Shown piece after piece: positions 1 through 11,700 of a stretch of 64,000 nt of DNA (its first letter is position 1; the number at the start of each line of letters is the position of its first letter). This DNA is from Monocercomonoides exilis (lineage: Eukaryota > Preaxostyla > Oxymonadida > Polymastigidae): positions 1,807,001 through 1,871,000 of the forward strand of contig LSRY02000010.1 in the NCBI GenBank assembly GCA_001643675.2, written 5' to 3'. The position numbers were made by a program, and so were the translations under genes. Under the pieces are notes generated by a model. The model was not told the origin of the DNA and ran no database searches. It saw nothing but the letters and a program-made list of their open reading frames with translations.

Positions 1-2035
1 AGTTGTTCATTGATAGTGAATTTGATTGAAACTTATTCAAAAAAATTATATATTTTATTTTTTTATAAAAAGACTTTCAAAAAATTGGATTTATAATATT
101 TTAATTTGGAAAAGAACTTTATCTATATTTACTGAAAAAGAAAAAAAGAAGAGTTCAAAAAATATGTACATGCTTGTTTGTTAATGTGTTTTCAAATATC
201 TTTATTAGGTTTTTGGATTTGAATTATTCAGCAACAAATTTCGCTTTTTATTTTATTGATCAATTCCATTAAAATGTGAAAAACGAATCGAAAGTTCAGT
301 AGCTGCATTGATAGAGGTTTGTAAAAATTGTTTCAAATGGTTTTCAATTAAAACTTGCTTTTATTATATAAAATGTGGTTATTTAATGTTATTATCGATG
401 TATACGATAACTATGATTGATTTTGTTTCATTTATATTTGATTGGCGATAGAAATGTTTTTTGTTTTATTTAATAACTATTTTTAAATGAAGATATTTAT
501 TTTCAAAAATTTCAAACACTTTTATTTTAATTCACTTAATTATTTTTTTGTTTTTGAAATCAAATTTCGAATTGTTGTTTTTCACTGATCAGGAAACATT
601 CTGCAACTTTCAATATTATCTTCAAAATTTCATATTATCATTGGCTTGTTGAAAGTATTTATCATGTGAATAATTTCAAATTGCGTGTGTTTTCCAAATT
701 TTAAATTTCATTAAAAATTAGTGATCATGCAATTGAATGTGACTGAATTGTCACAAATGCAGATTTTTCATTTGAGAATTGTTATTTTATTTATTGAACA
801 TATTTTCATTTGTCAGTTCATATACTTTTCTTCTCATTTCACATGTATTTTAGAGTTCTTTTCAATTCATTTTTTTTTGTAAAATTTAGCTTTTGATAAG
901 CAAAGACAGTCCAATCATATCATTCAAATTTCTTGAAACAATTTAATAATTATCATTCTTAAATAATGATTTGCAAAAAACATTTGTTGCCGAGGATAAA
1001 CGTATTTTCATGAAAATTGTGAGCTAATTTTCATATTGAACTATTTTTATAACATTTTGGAAATTTTTTCACATTTTTCAAGTCACATCGATGAATGTAT
1101 AATTTATTTTTCTTCTAATCAAATTTTTTTTCTATTATCATCCTTATTGAAAAAAGTATTATTATTTTTGTCAGTGAGATTATCATTTTGAATACGACAG
1201 TTCAGGTTAAATAAAACTTGGATATAAAATGAATACTAAATCAAAGATTAAAAGTATTCCATCACAATCATTGTTTAAAAATAGCTATTCTGAAAACAAC
1301 AGTTTTGTTAAGAAAATATCATATAACACAAAAAGCTCATAATTTGCAAATCTGACATCTTTGTTACAAGTGAATAAAACATTCATATGCGCAACAACAT
1401 TAACACTCAGAACCAAAAGTTGCAATTTTGAAAACAACAAAATAACCAAAAATAATCGTCAAATAAATTAGTATCACCTAAACTCACAAAAAAAAAATAT
1501 TAGAACTTGACCAACATCAACAATAAATATGTTATAACATTCAAACCATGGAAACAATTTATCAAATATTAAATATTCAAAACAAATTAATAAGAGAATA
1601 AACTGGTTGAATAATACAAACAAAAAAAAAAACAGATGAGTTATAGAACAATATAATAAGCGATAATATAAAAAATACAAAGCTGTAATAGAAAACCATT
1701 TGAAACAATTTTTACAAACCTCTATCAATGCAGCTACTGAACTTTCGATTCGTTTTTCACATTTTAATGGAATTGATCAATAAAATAAAAAGCGAAATTT
1801 GTTGCTGAATAATTCAAATCCAAAAACCTAATAAAGATATTTGAAAACACATTAACAAACAAGCATGTACATATTTTTTGAACTCTTCTTTTTTTCTTTT
1901 TCAGTAAATATAGATAAAGTTCTTTTCCAAATTAAAATATTATAAATCCAATTTTTTGAAAGTCTTTTTATAAAAAAATAAAATATATAATTTTTTTGAA
2001 TAAGTTTCAATCAAATTCACTATCAATGAACAACT
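1..2035. repeat. Foldback (inverted-repeat) element A
   Basis: Bases 1-345 are the near-perfect reverse complement of 1691-2035, around a 1,345-bp AT-rich centre with no convincing coding frame. The left arm starts at the first base of the window, so the true arm may be longer. The arm sequence, continuing inward to about base 480, is a diverged relative of the right half of the larger palindrome B (about 22378-22795), but the unit points the opposite way relative to the centre. It is probably a non-autonomous mobile or foldback repeat. No transposase, integrase or reverse transcriptase frame was seen. Confidence 0.85.
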
Positions 2036-2079
2036 GTGATAAGCAAAAATAAATATCTCTATTTTCAAGAAATTTGCAG

Positions 2080-2116
2080 GGGGCGGGTTTGGCACCAGGG
2101 TGCGGGTTAAGCACCC
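2080..2116. other. Small GC-rich hairpin island
   Basis: A GC-rich stretch of about 37 bp lies in very AT-rich DNA, 45 bp beyond arm A and 150 bp before the tRNA gene. GGGTGC (2098-2103) can pair with GCACCC (2111-2116) across a 7-nt loop. GGGTGC can alternatively pair with the GCACC just upstream, giving two mutually exclusive hairpins. Function unknown. It could be the edge of an inserted element or part of a small RNA. Confidence 0.4.
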
Positions 2117-2266
2117 ATAATAATACCATTCAATAAATTTTCATTATGATAACAAAAGATGAATTTCATCTGTTTGAAAAACGGAAAGTGATTTATGAAT
2201 TTGAGGAAAATAAAAACAAAATAAGTTAGTAAAAAATTTTGAATCAAAAAATTCCGTTTTCAAGAA

Positions 2267-2339
2267 GCCTGGTTAGCTCAGTCGGTAGAGCGTTGCTCTA
2301 ATAAGGCAACGGTCGCAGGTTCGAGCCCTGCACTAGGCA
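2267..2339 (+). tRNA. tRNA-Ile (anticodon AAT)
   Basis: The 73-nt cloverleaf is complete. The acceptor stem is GCCTGGT/ACTAGGC with one G-T pair and discriminator A. The D arm is GCTC/GAGC, and the anticodon stem TTGCT/GGCAA closes loop CTAATAA with anticodon AAT at 2300-2302. The T arm is GCAGG-TTCGAGC-CCTGC. Internal A box (about 2274-2285) and B box (GGTTCGAGCCC) for RNA polymerase III are present. There is no intron and no encoded CCA. A34 would be read as inosine, decoding ATT and ATC. Confidence 0.96.
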
Positions 2340-2345
2340 GTTCTA

Positions 2346-2350
2346 TTTTT
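2346..2350 (+). terminator. RNA polymerase III T-run terminator
   Basis: Five consecutive T residues follow the tRNA 3' end by 6 nt, as expected for Pol III termination. Confidence 0.7.
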
Positions 2351-2757
2351 GTTATTATTAAGAATATTTTTATGATGAGGTAATTTTTTGAAAAAGTATA
2401 AGCAGTGATGTAATGAGCATAAATTTTCAATGAGAAGGTTTTCTCTCTTTCTCTTTCTTTCTTTCTCTCTCTCTCTAAATTTTGTAAATTCGGAAATAAA
2501 CAAAATTTTGTGTTTTTGGAAAAAACTTTATCAAACTAGGCTAGGGGTTTTTTATCTACAAAATCATTTAATGCATTTTTCATTATCAGTTGCTTTGAGT
2601 GAAAAAAATTTTTTTTGTACTGTTTTTGGGTATTTTTTTATATTTATTACTAACAATAAATACAACCGAAAAGGAAAAACTTGTGAAGTGTGGTGTTAAA
2701 ATTAGTTAAACAATTTTTTTAGATATCATTCGCAAAGGAATGATTGAAAAAAGTACA
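2351..2757. other. Spacer between tRNA and dynein 3' end
   Basis: AT-rich spacer with a CTTT/CT-rich pyrimidine run at about 2436-2476. No gene is supported. A short plus-strand frame here is low-complexity and lacks homology signals. Confidence 0.6.
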
Positions 2758-5700
2758 TTAAGAAAGGAGGAGGCAAGAACCAGAAAGTGTCCATTCATCT
2801 TCTTCGGAAAGTGGTTGATTTTGTGAAGAAGAATCAGATTCACAGAGCGGAAGTCGAATATTCATAAGAAGTCGTTCTCTTTGCTCATTGATGTAGACAG
2901 GAAATTCAAAGAATCCAGTGCGTGCGTTATGATGGTGTGCTGATGAGGATGAAGTTTGCGATTGAAGATAGAGGTGAGCTGACTGAGATGGAACAAACTG
3001 TGCAAAAGTAGCATCTTCTTTGTGAAGTGATTTTGGAATCCATGCCAATGCAATGTTTGTGTTAAGCAATGAAACAGATGAAGTGCCTGACTCTGCCGGA
3101 GCCATTCCCTGAGACTTCCACACGCCTCCCTGGATTCTCAGCCCAGATACAAAGCACGGCGCACAGCCGCCAACTTGCCAGCCTTGTGGAACAGATGGAG
3201 CATGGCCAGATGATTGCCCGGTGGATGGAACAACGCATGCCTCCATCTTCAGCTCATCCATGGCACAGCTAAGGTTTCGGGCTGTTTGTTGTCGCAGCGC
3301 ATTCAAAAGCATGGCAGGACGGAAGAGTAACCCCAGATCGATGGGCTCTTTGAAAATAGCAGGAAAGCCAGCAGTGGAAGAGCTGGATGCACTTCCGTAA
3401 GGCAAAGCAAACTTTGTAGCATTCTGTGATGTGATTGTTGTGAGCTTCCAGATGTTTCTGGCACGATGGACGGCGCCACGGAGAAAAGCGCTGCATGAAG
3501 CTGGGCCTGAATCCCAGAGTGACTCCCATTTGGCAGGCACAGCATCGACCATGAGTGCCTCGCCTGTCTGGCGCAGTTGAGGAGTGATGGGGATCTCTCC
3601 ATTGATCAGTGCAGTGAGCTCTTTAATGTCGTTGTCAATAGCAGAAAGGAGAGAATATGAGAAGCGCGACTCAATCAAGAAGAACAAGTCAATTGGCGAT
3701 GTTTCAGCAGTAGTTGCCTGTTTAAGTGCTGGGTGCAAAGAGATGAGATTGACTGAACTTTGCTGTGAAGACGAGGAAGATGCCCCCTTTTCAGAGCGAT
3801 TGTTGAGCAGCACATTCCACATTGCAATGATTGGAGACAAAGTGCTCTCCCACGAATCTCTGTCAAATGAACTTTCGTTGCTGCTGCTTCCTTCTCCACC
3901 TGAATGTGAGAGCCTTTTCAACGAGGTTGTGACTTCCAGTGCTTGTGCTGATTGCACTGTGCCTTCGATGTTTGAAGGCAGATGGAACAAGAAAGGCGGA
4001 TCCTGATCAGGAAGCATTTTGAGTGAGTCAATGTATGGTGTGATTGCCTTGGTGGACATGGGAATTCTGGCGTTTTGAAGCGGTGCACCCAAAATCGACA
4101 AGTCATCATCTGCCAAAAGCTGGTTGCAGAACCAGTGTCGAAGATACGACTCGAGCACTTTCCAGTCTGATGGGTTGTCAATCCTCCCACCATACACTGT
4201 GTATGCAAACAAGCCTCTGATAGTCTCCCACGGAATCGCAACAGAAGCACCAGAACCAGCCTGGCGTGTTCTGCTTCCGGTGTTGGCAGAGTTATTCGAT
4301 GAAGCAGCTCGCAACGTTGCATCAAGCTGATTGTCGATGATGTCCACTGCAGACCGCAGATCAGCTGACGAGAATTCGTAAGCCCTGATCCATCCCTGCG
4401 GTACGTATGTTCTCCTCTCCTGCACAACAGCATGCAGCCATGCCAATGCAAACAGGATTCTGGATCGAGCAGATGATGTTCCAGAGAGCCCGTTACCATT
4501 CTCAAAGCGCCCATCCTCTCGCCATGAGTCAAATGTGCGCGCCAAGTTCTTCTTCAGTCCAGGAGGTGCTTCATATGTGATTTTCAGGCATTGTCTAAGT
4601 AACACTGGAGAGAATCTGTCGTGTGCTTCGCTTGTGAGGAACAGGCGGAACTCGTCGTGAAGTGTCGGTGTCAGTGCAGCAAGCAGCTTTTCAAGATCGT
4701 TCAGCCATTCAGGCATCAGATGTACGTTTTTGAGGCAGACCCAGCTTCGCGTGGAAGACACACGACGCAAGAGATCCAGTGCAACGTCTCCTTGTCCTTG
4801 TCCCATGGCAATGGCATGGTAGTTGTCAGCACCAACTGTCCTCTTTGCAATGTCCTCCAGATCGACAGTTGGGTCAATGCCTGGTGTCACTATCATCAGA
4901 ATAGGAGAGGATGATGAGCATTCATTTGCCGCTACATCCACAATCGAAAACGGTGGCGGATCAATTGAATCAACGCCCAATGCTGCCTTCACAAACAACA
5001 AACATTGACTGACAAGACGATCAGGACGGCACGCCTGAACAAGAAGGACACGCTGGAAGAGTGAAAGTGTCGATGCAGATGATGGATCCTCGTCAACTGC
5101 TTTTCCCATGGACTCTCCCACAGGCGATGGAATCGGAGGTGGTGCAGGCAGCGGAAATGCTGTCTCACACTGTGTTGTGTTCAGCCACTGGCTCCACTTG
5201 GAAGCACCAGCAGCTGCTTTCAGCTGTGCCAACTCCTCAAATCGAGGAATGGTACCCATCAGCTGCGCTACGGCTTCTTTCGCCTCAGGAGGCACCCACT
5301 GAGGCACAGAAGAGGCAGAAACAGGGGGCTGTGTGTATCTCCCCAAGAAATGGTCCCATTCACCCGGACCAAAAGCGGCAGGGCAGACAGCATGGACCAA
5401 GTGAAGGGCAAAAGCGAGCCTGTCGCCTTTGAACATCCCGCGGCTGACGGTGATGATGGTGGAGTCGAGGAGAAGCCTGCCCATGTTGGAGATTCGCTCT
5501 GAAAGATCATCAGATGGCGCTGCATCACGCAGGGAGCGAGTGAAGATGGATAGAAACGAAGAATGTGAGTACTGATACATGTGATTCACAGCGGAGAGTG
5601 AAAGAATCAGGAAATAGATTGTTCCTCCAAGCACGGCCAGTGGTCTGTATGCATCTCTCTTGCTGCTCAGCTCAATTTGCAGCTTTGTTGATTCAGCCAA

Positions 5701-8700
5701 TGATTCACTGATGCTTCTGGATTTCGCTTTGGTCTCGTTCAATGACTCAATCAGTGCTTTGTCTTCGAGAATGTTTGCTTCTGAATTGGCCAATCTGTCC
5801 AGTAGTTGCTTCTCCAGATCAGCCAGATCGAGACGCAGCTTCTCTTCCTTCTGCAGCAACTGCGACCGCTGTACTTCGATCGTGGGCTGCTCGTTCTGGA
5901 TGGTCATCGACAGCAGCTGTGCTTCAAGCCCTGCTCTGGTCACAGTGAATGAGATCTCTGACACAATGCCCTGAGCATCGGGGGGGAGCTGTGGGGTTGG
6001 ATTTCGAGTGACAAGGAACAGGCAGAACTTCTCATCCAGCTCCACCAGCTTCTCCCCCAGCTGCACAGCCACTCGGTTCCCTTGTTTTTTGTGCTCGTGC
6101 CGCAGGATGGGGAAGAGCACAGGCTCAATCTGATCCACTTCCTGCACAATCAGCACTTTGCCCCACCGCACCGCCAGCTCCAGATGCGACAGGAACTTCG
6201 GGTCGTTCTGCTGCACAACATCGATCGTCGATGCAGCCCCTTTCTTCTGTCTTGTCTGCGACTCTTCTCCGTCTCCGCTTCCGTCACTCGCTTTGCTGCT
6301 CATCGAAGCAGCAGTTTCGCCTCGGAGATGTGCAATCAGCCAGTTTGTGATGGATGATGAAGGATCGACAATGAACGGAGTGGCAAATGGTGATGAGGAA
6401 GTATCCTGTGCAGAATCCCCTTCTCCTTCTGTATCAGAAGAACTGTTGGCGTTTCCATTTGATGACTGTGTTTTGTTTGGTGCTCCGATTTGGAGTTGTG
6501 TTGTGGTGATGATCATGACAGCATTTTCGATTGACAGTTCGTCAGATGGAAGCCCCTCGCGCTTCCACTCCAGCCTGTCTGCTTCTGTGCACATGAAAGC
6601 TGAATAGTTGAACAGGACTGGGTTTGGTCTGCACAAAAACTGAGGTATTTTGAATGATGAAGCACTCGATTTGTGAGAGGAAGACGACAGCTCGTAATAA
6701 TCGATGAGCCACTGTCTGATTGTGGCCTGCCTCTTGTCTTCTGTTTCTCCAGACAGGTATATCTGGAATGCTGCTGCCATCAGCGCCTGGAGCGGGAGCC
6801 GATCCAGCTCGTCTTGCATCGTCCTGATCTGTTTGACCCATCTGTCCTTCTCGTCAGCCAGCTGCGACAGCAAACGAGATGCTGAGTCGCGCTGCTCTTT
6901 GATCTTCCCCAGCTTCATCTCCAGCCGCACTGCATCCTGCATCTTCTCATCCAGCTCTGTCTGCAGCTTGTTCTGCTCTGCCTCCAACTCCACAACTTGC
7001 TTTCTGCACTGATCCAACTGCACTTTCATCTCCTCGCTCCGTTTCTTGTTCTCCGACGCCATTTTCTCCAGCGGCTCCACTTTTTCAAACACAAACGCGA
7101 ACTTCACACACGCCTGCGCCCACTCCGCCATCGGAGCAACCGCCTTCGATGCTCTCTGTGCAACTTCTGGCTTGAACGAGTTCTGGTTCTTGTTGATGAT
7201 GTCCTGGGCGTTCTTGCGCACGTTGTATGACATCGAGCGTGGGTTGAACTGGGTGATCTGCGTGATTGACCCGCTTCTTCCAAGAAAAGTCCTGATTGAT
7301 GGCCAGGCGGTGTCTGTCACGCCAATCACTGTCAGCACAGCAGACATGATGTGCTTCACAGCCTCAGGAGGATTGCCCATCCCTTTCAGCTCGTTCAGAT
7401 CTGTCTTTGAGATGTTCCCTACTGCTGCTGCGGCTGCTTTGAGGGTGGGTTCGACCTCTGCCAGCTGGTGATTGATCTCCTTTGTCTGCACCGCCAGCTC
7501 TTCTGTCTGCACTTTCAGTTTCTTCTCCAGCTCTTCTGCCTGCACCCGCTGCACACCCACCACCTGCACCTTCTGCTGGATCCGCTCCAGCAGCTGCTTG
7601 CATTCCTTCTGTCTCTTCCCGACCTCTTTTCCTTGAATCTCTGCTTCTTTCGACAGCGCATCAACTGTCTCGTTGGCAGACTGCAACTTCTCCACACCCG
7701 CTGCCAGATGCTTATGAGCTCCTTCACGCATCGCCATGCGCTCTTTGTAGATGCCACAGAAGCCGTTCAGCAGGCGCACAAAATCACGGGGACATCCTCT
7801 GCTCTGGTTGCGTGAGGAGGCTTTGGTTGTCTTTTCTCCGCTGTCGAAGTCGGTTGACTGTCGAAGATGGATGGAAAGACACAGGCGGGTGAGTGTGCTT
7901 GGAGTGGGGACAGGCAATTGTGACATAAGAGATGCTGATTGGATTGAGTCATCAGAAGAAGACGAAGAAGTGTCTGCCTTTGCTGCTTTGTTATGAGAGA
8001 TCGTTCTGTAAAGAGGTGCAAGTAGCGAGTCAGCCACGCTCCGCATTGATGCAAAACTCCATTCACCCAGCCACATAACATTCGCCCGTGTGAATAGCGC
8101 TGGATAAGCAGACAGCCGCCGCTCGAAGTCAGCTGAAGAGCTATCAAATGACAGTACAACGTGCAAGTTCCGCCTCAGTCTGGCTGCAACAATCGCTTCG
8201 AGCCTTCCTTTGGGATCGCGATAGGATAGAGTGAGGAACGCCTTCTGGAGAGAGGCAATGGCAGGAGAGACAGGTGCCACAACTGCAGAAGACGCAGCTG
8301 ATGATGATGCACTTGTGGAAGAATGGGCTGCTTTCTTCTCGTCTGCATTCTGACTCCCACCAGCGCCAGTGCTGTTTATGTTGCTTATCAGCTTCTTTCC
8401 TGTGTCGACTTCTTCTTCCAGCGCTTCCTTCAGCTGCTCTCTCAGCAATTCCATCTCTTCAGGCGAGTAAAGTCCATGCACATCCTGCGACTGGATAAGA
8501 GTTGTTGCAAAGTCAAGCAGCATCCCACCAGTTCCTGGCTGTCTGGCGTGTGAGTCTTCAATGAATAGACATGCTCCTTCGTTCTCCACCACACAACACT
8601 GCACAACTGTCCGGAAAAACGCCTTCAGCGCCTTGGCATCGAACCACTGGCCAACAGTTGGGGTGAACAGCCTCAGTCCGTGTGACGATCCAACCACTTC

Positions 8701-11700
8701 AACAAGAGTGCGCCTTCCCACGCCGCATTTCCCAGCCATCAGAACAGACGTGCCTGGCCACGAAAGCAGCCGGTCGAGATGGGCCATGTGCTCCACCCAC
8801 TCGTCGAAAAGCACAACATCCAAGTCCCTCACATTCCGCTCGTACTGTGAAATAGCCTTCTGCCCGTGTTTTCTGCAGCTCGCGCGCCAACATGCTCCGA
8901 TCCCGATGCGCTTGTGAACAACGCTGCTGGGCCATCCGTTGTACCACGAGCCAAAATACAGCTGTTCCTGTTCAGAGGATGATGATGCTGCTGCTGAAGA
9001 GGAACGAGATGGCACTGGACTGCTCCCGAGAAGAGCACGCGAAATCAATTGGAATGCACACTTCCATGAGGGAATCGCTCCAAAGTGCTTCTCTGCGATT
9101 TTCACAAGCTCCTTTTCAAACCTCGATGCATCTGAATTTGACGAGTGTTCAGCTGTCTGCAGAAGCGATGCAACAGACGAATCAGCATTTCCATCTCCCT
9201 TTCGTTGTGCTTCTTTGGCACTGCTCAACTTCACAGAATTGTCCAATCGATCGCGGAAGATGCGAAGTGCTTCGTGTGCCCAGCTGGTGAGGATGCTGAG
9301 TGTGTCTGCATCTTCTCCGTCTTTGCACCCCTCTGCACAGCTCGCAACAGCTGCGTCACCGTCTGCAAGCCGCACAGCCACATCTGCCAGTTCTGAGGAG
9401 CGGAGATCACAGCGCATCAGTCCGATGACCCATCGTGTGAGATCGCGAGGAGTGAAGACGTAGTGTGTGTGGGAAGCAGTTGTGAACAGCCTCTGCACGA
9501 TGCTGTACACATTCACCATTGCAGATGCTATCTGCCCGCAGGAAAGGCTCTCGTGGCGCATGCCTCCAAAGATAGTCTTGACCATCTCTTCATACACACG
9601 ACGTAAGGACGATGTGGACGGATATGGCACAGCAGCCACTTGTACATTCGCAGTGAATCGAGGAGGTAGTGGTGATGCTGCTGTGTCTGTGACAGCCGAA
9701 GAGTCAGCCACGACAACAGTGACAATCAGCTCCACACCTTCAATCCCTGTCCACTCGAGGTCGGTGTCGTAGAAGCCGTTGTATGTGACCAGCTGCTGTG
9801 CAAATGCCACCACTTCGACAGTGTCGTACTTGTCCCCGCGAGGCAGATGCAGATCAGACAGAAACAAGACCAGGCGGTCTCCGCGCTTCGGCTTGAGCAC
9901 TCGGCCGTGTGCTGTTGAGAAGACTGCGCAGTGCTGCTTCAGCGACGACACAACTTGAGTCGAGCTTGTTTGTGAGGAGCAGTTCACTTCAGCCACTTCT
10001 ACTGTTCCCATCGAACTCAAAACATCCTTCAACAGCATGTGCTTCCCTGCTCCCTCTGGACCAACAAGAATAAAATGTGATCCTCTCTTCATCCACGGCA
10101 TAAACAGCCGCTTGTTCATGCATACCTCCGCAGTGTTGATCAGCAAATCGCTGGTTTCTGCGCTCTGCACTTGCTCCAATGTTGGCGTCTTGCACGAGTT
10201 TTTCAATCGCACCAGTGATTTTCCGTCTGGTGACAAGTCCACAGCAAGCGGGGGTTCTCCTTCTGGTAGCCCACCCTCAGGCAGCAAATTGGCCTTTTCG
10301 AAAATGAACTGTGTGAGAGACTTCTGCAGAGATAGGGATACATTTGCACAGAGTCCGCAGGCTAAGCCTAGCGCAAATTCAGATTGTGTGGTTGTTCCGA
10401 TGAGGTGGGAAAGGGCATTGCGGCAGAGGCCAGTCAGCGTGGTGGATAAAATGAGCCCATCGGAGGAGTTTTGTGGAAGAGAAGAAGAAGAAGAAGAAGA
10501 AGCTGACGCAGAAGCAGATGATGATGATGTTGATGGCCCCATCAACCCAACTCTTTCAGCCACAAAGTTGATAGCCGGCAGTCCAATATTCTTCATCCAC
10601 AAGCTGTACTTTTGTTGCATTGCCTTTGGCTGCTTTCTGATCCATGCATCAGCCAGCTCTTTTGTGCCCAGATCTTCATCGCTCAAGAAAATGACTGCCA
10701 TTCGAGAGACAGTTGCAGGTGATGCAAATCTGAGTGAATCTGTCTCAAATATAAAGTTCACTTTCGCACTCGACTGGAACTGTATTCTCTCTCCAGAGGG
10801 AAGCGTGAGTAGCCTGTTATCATCCAGCACCGAGTTCAGCGACTCAATCCATTCTGGGTCAATGTCTCCATCGCACACCAGCCACGATATCACTCCCTCT
10901 GGTTCTCTTGACATGATCCGTGCACGAGAAGTGAGTATCCCATCGTACCATTTCCGGGTGTCGAGATCCAACCTCCCCAGCAGCTGAGAACGTGGAAGTG
11001 CTTTCGGGTTCATCACGTGCTTGTGGAGTGGCATTCCCAGGAAGCCATATGCCTTCTCTAACACCTGCCACAGAGTTGATTTTCCGCAGCCTGATGCGCC
11101 CACAAGCACCACTCCCATTCTCTGTGATGTTGCCTCGTTCAGCTGAAGGATCTTCTCCATCTGCGACTCAATCACCCCAAACTTCATCTCCTCCAACGAG
11201 CGCTTGATGGCTGATTCAAACTCTGTCTGTGAGTATGTGGTGATTTTGGCTGTTGGAAATACATCATGGACGAGCGAGTTGAAGAGCATGGCGTCAGAAA
11301 ATGTCAGTTTTGAAAGAGTGTTTGAGCGGAGCGTCTGGACAACCAGTTCTGCTTCCCTTTCGGGTGATATGAGAGACTCACGAGATGTTGATTGGCTTGA
11401 TCCTGAGGCCTTTCCCTGTTGATTAGACAGAACAGCAAGCTCCCTTTTGAGCAGCACACCTGCCGAGTTGAGTATCACTTTGAGCGAACGCAGCCCCCAG
11501 TCGTAGTGCACCTGCTTTGACAGCTGGTCTTTTGAGAGCTGAAACACATTCACCAGCTTTGAGGCTAAGTTCTTTGCATCTGCAAACCCTTCGCTCAGCA
11601 AAATGACTTCTCCAATCTGCTCGTTGTTCGGTACAGACATCGCAACAGACCGGAATAGTTGTGTAAGATTGTCAGGCAGTTTGGATCTTCCACCATACCC

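Noticed and set aside
1474-1728. 84-codon minus-strand frame inside foldback A
   Set aside because: Very Phe/Leu-rich AT translation overlapping the repeat arm. No sign of a real protein.
10037-10987. 316-codon plus-strand open frame
   Set aside because: Antisense to the AAA2-AAA3 region of dynein-2. No homology signal, and the sense strand is fully explained.
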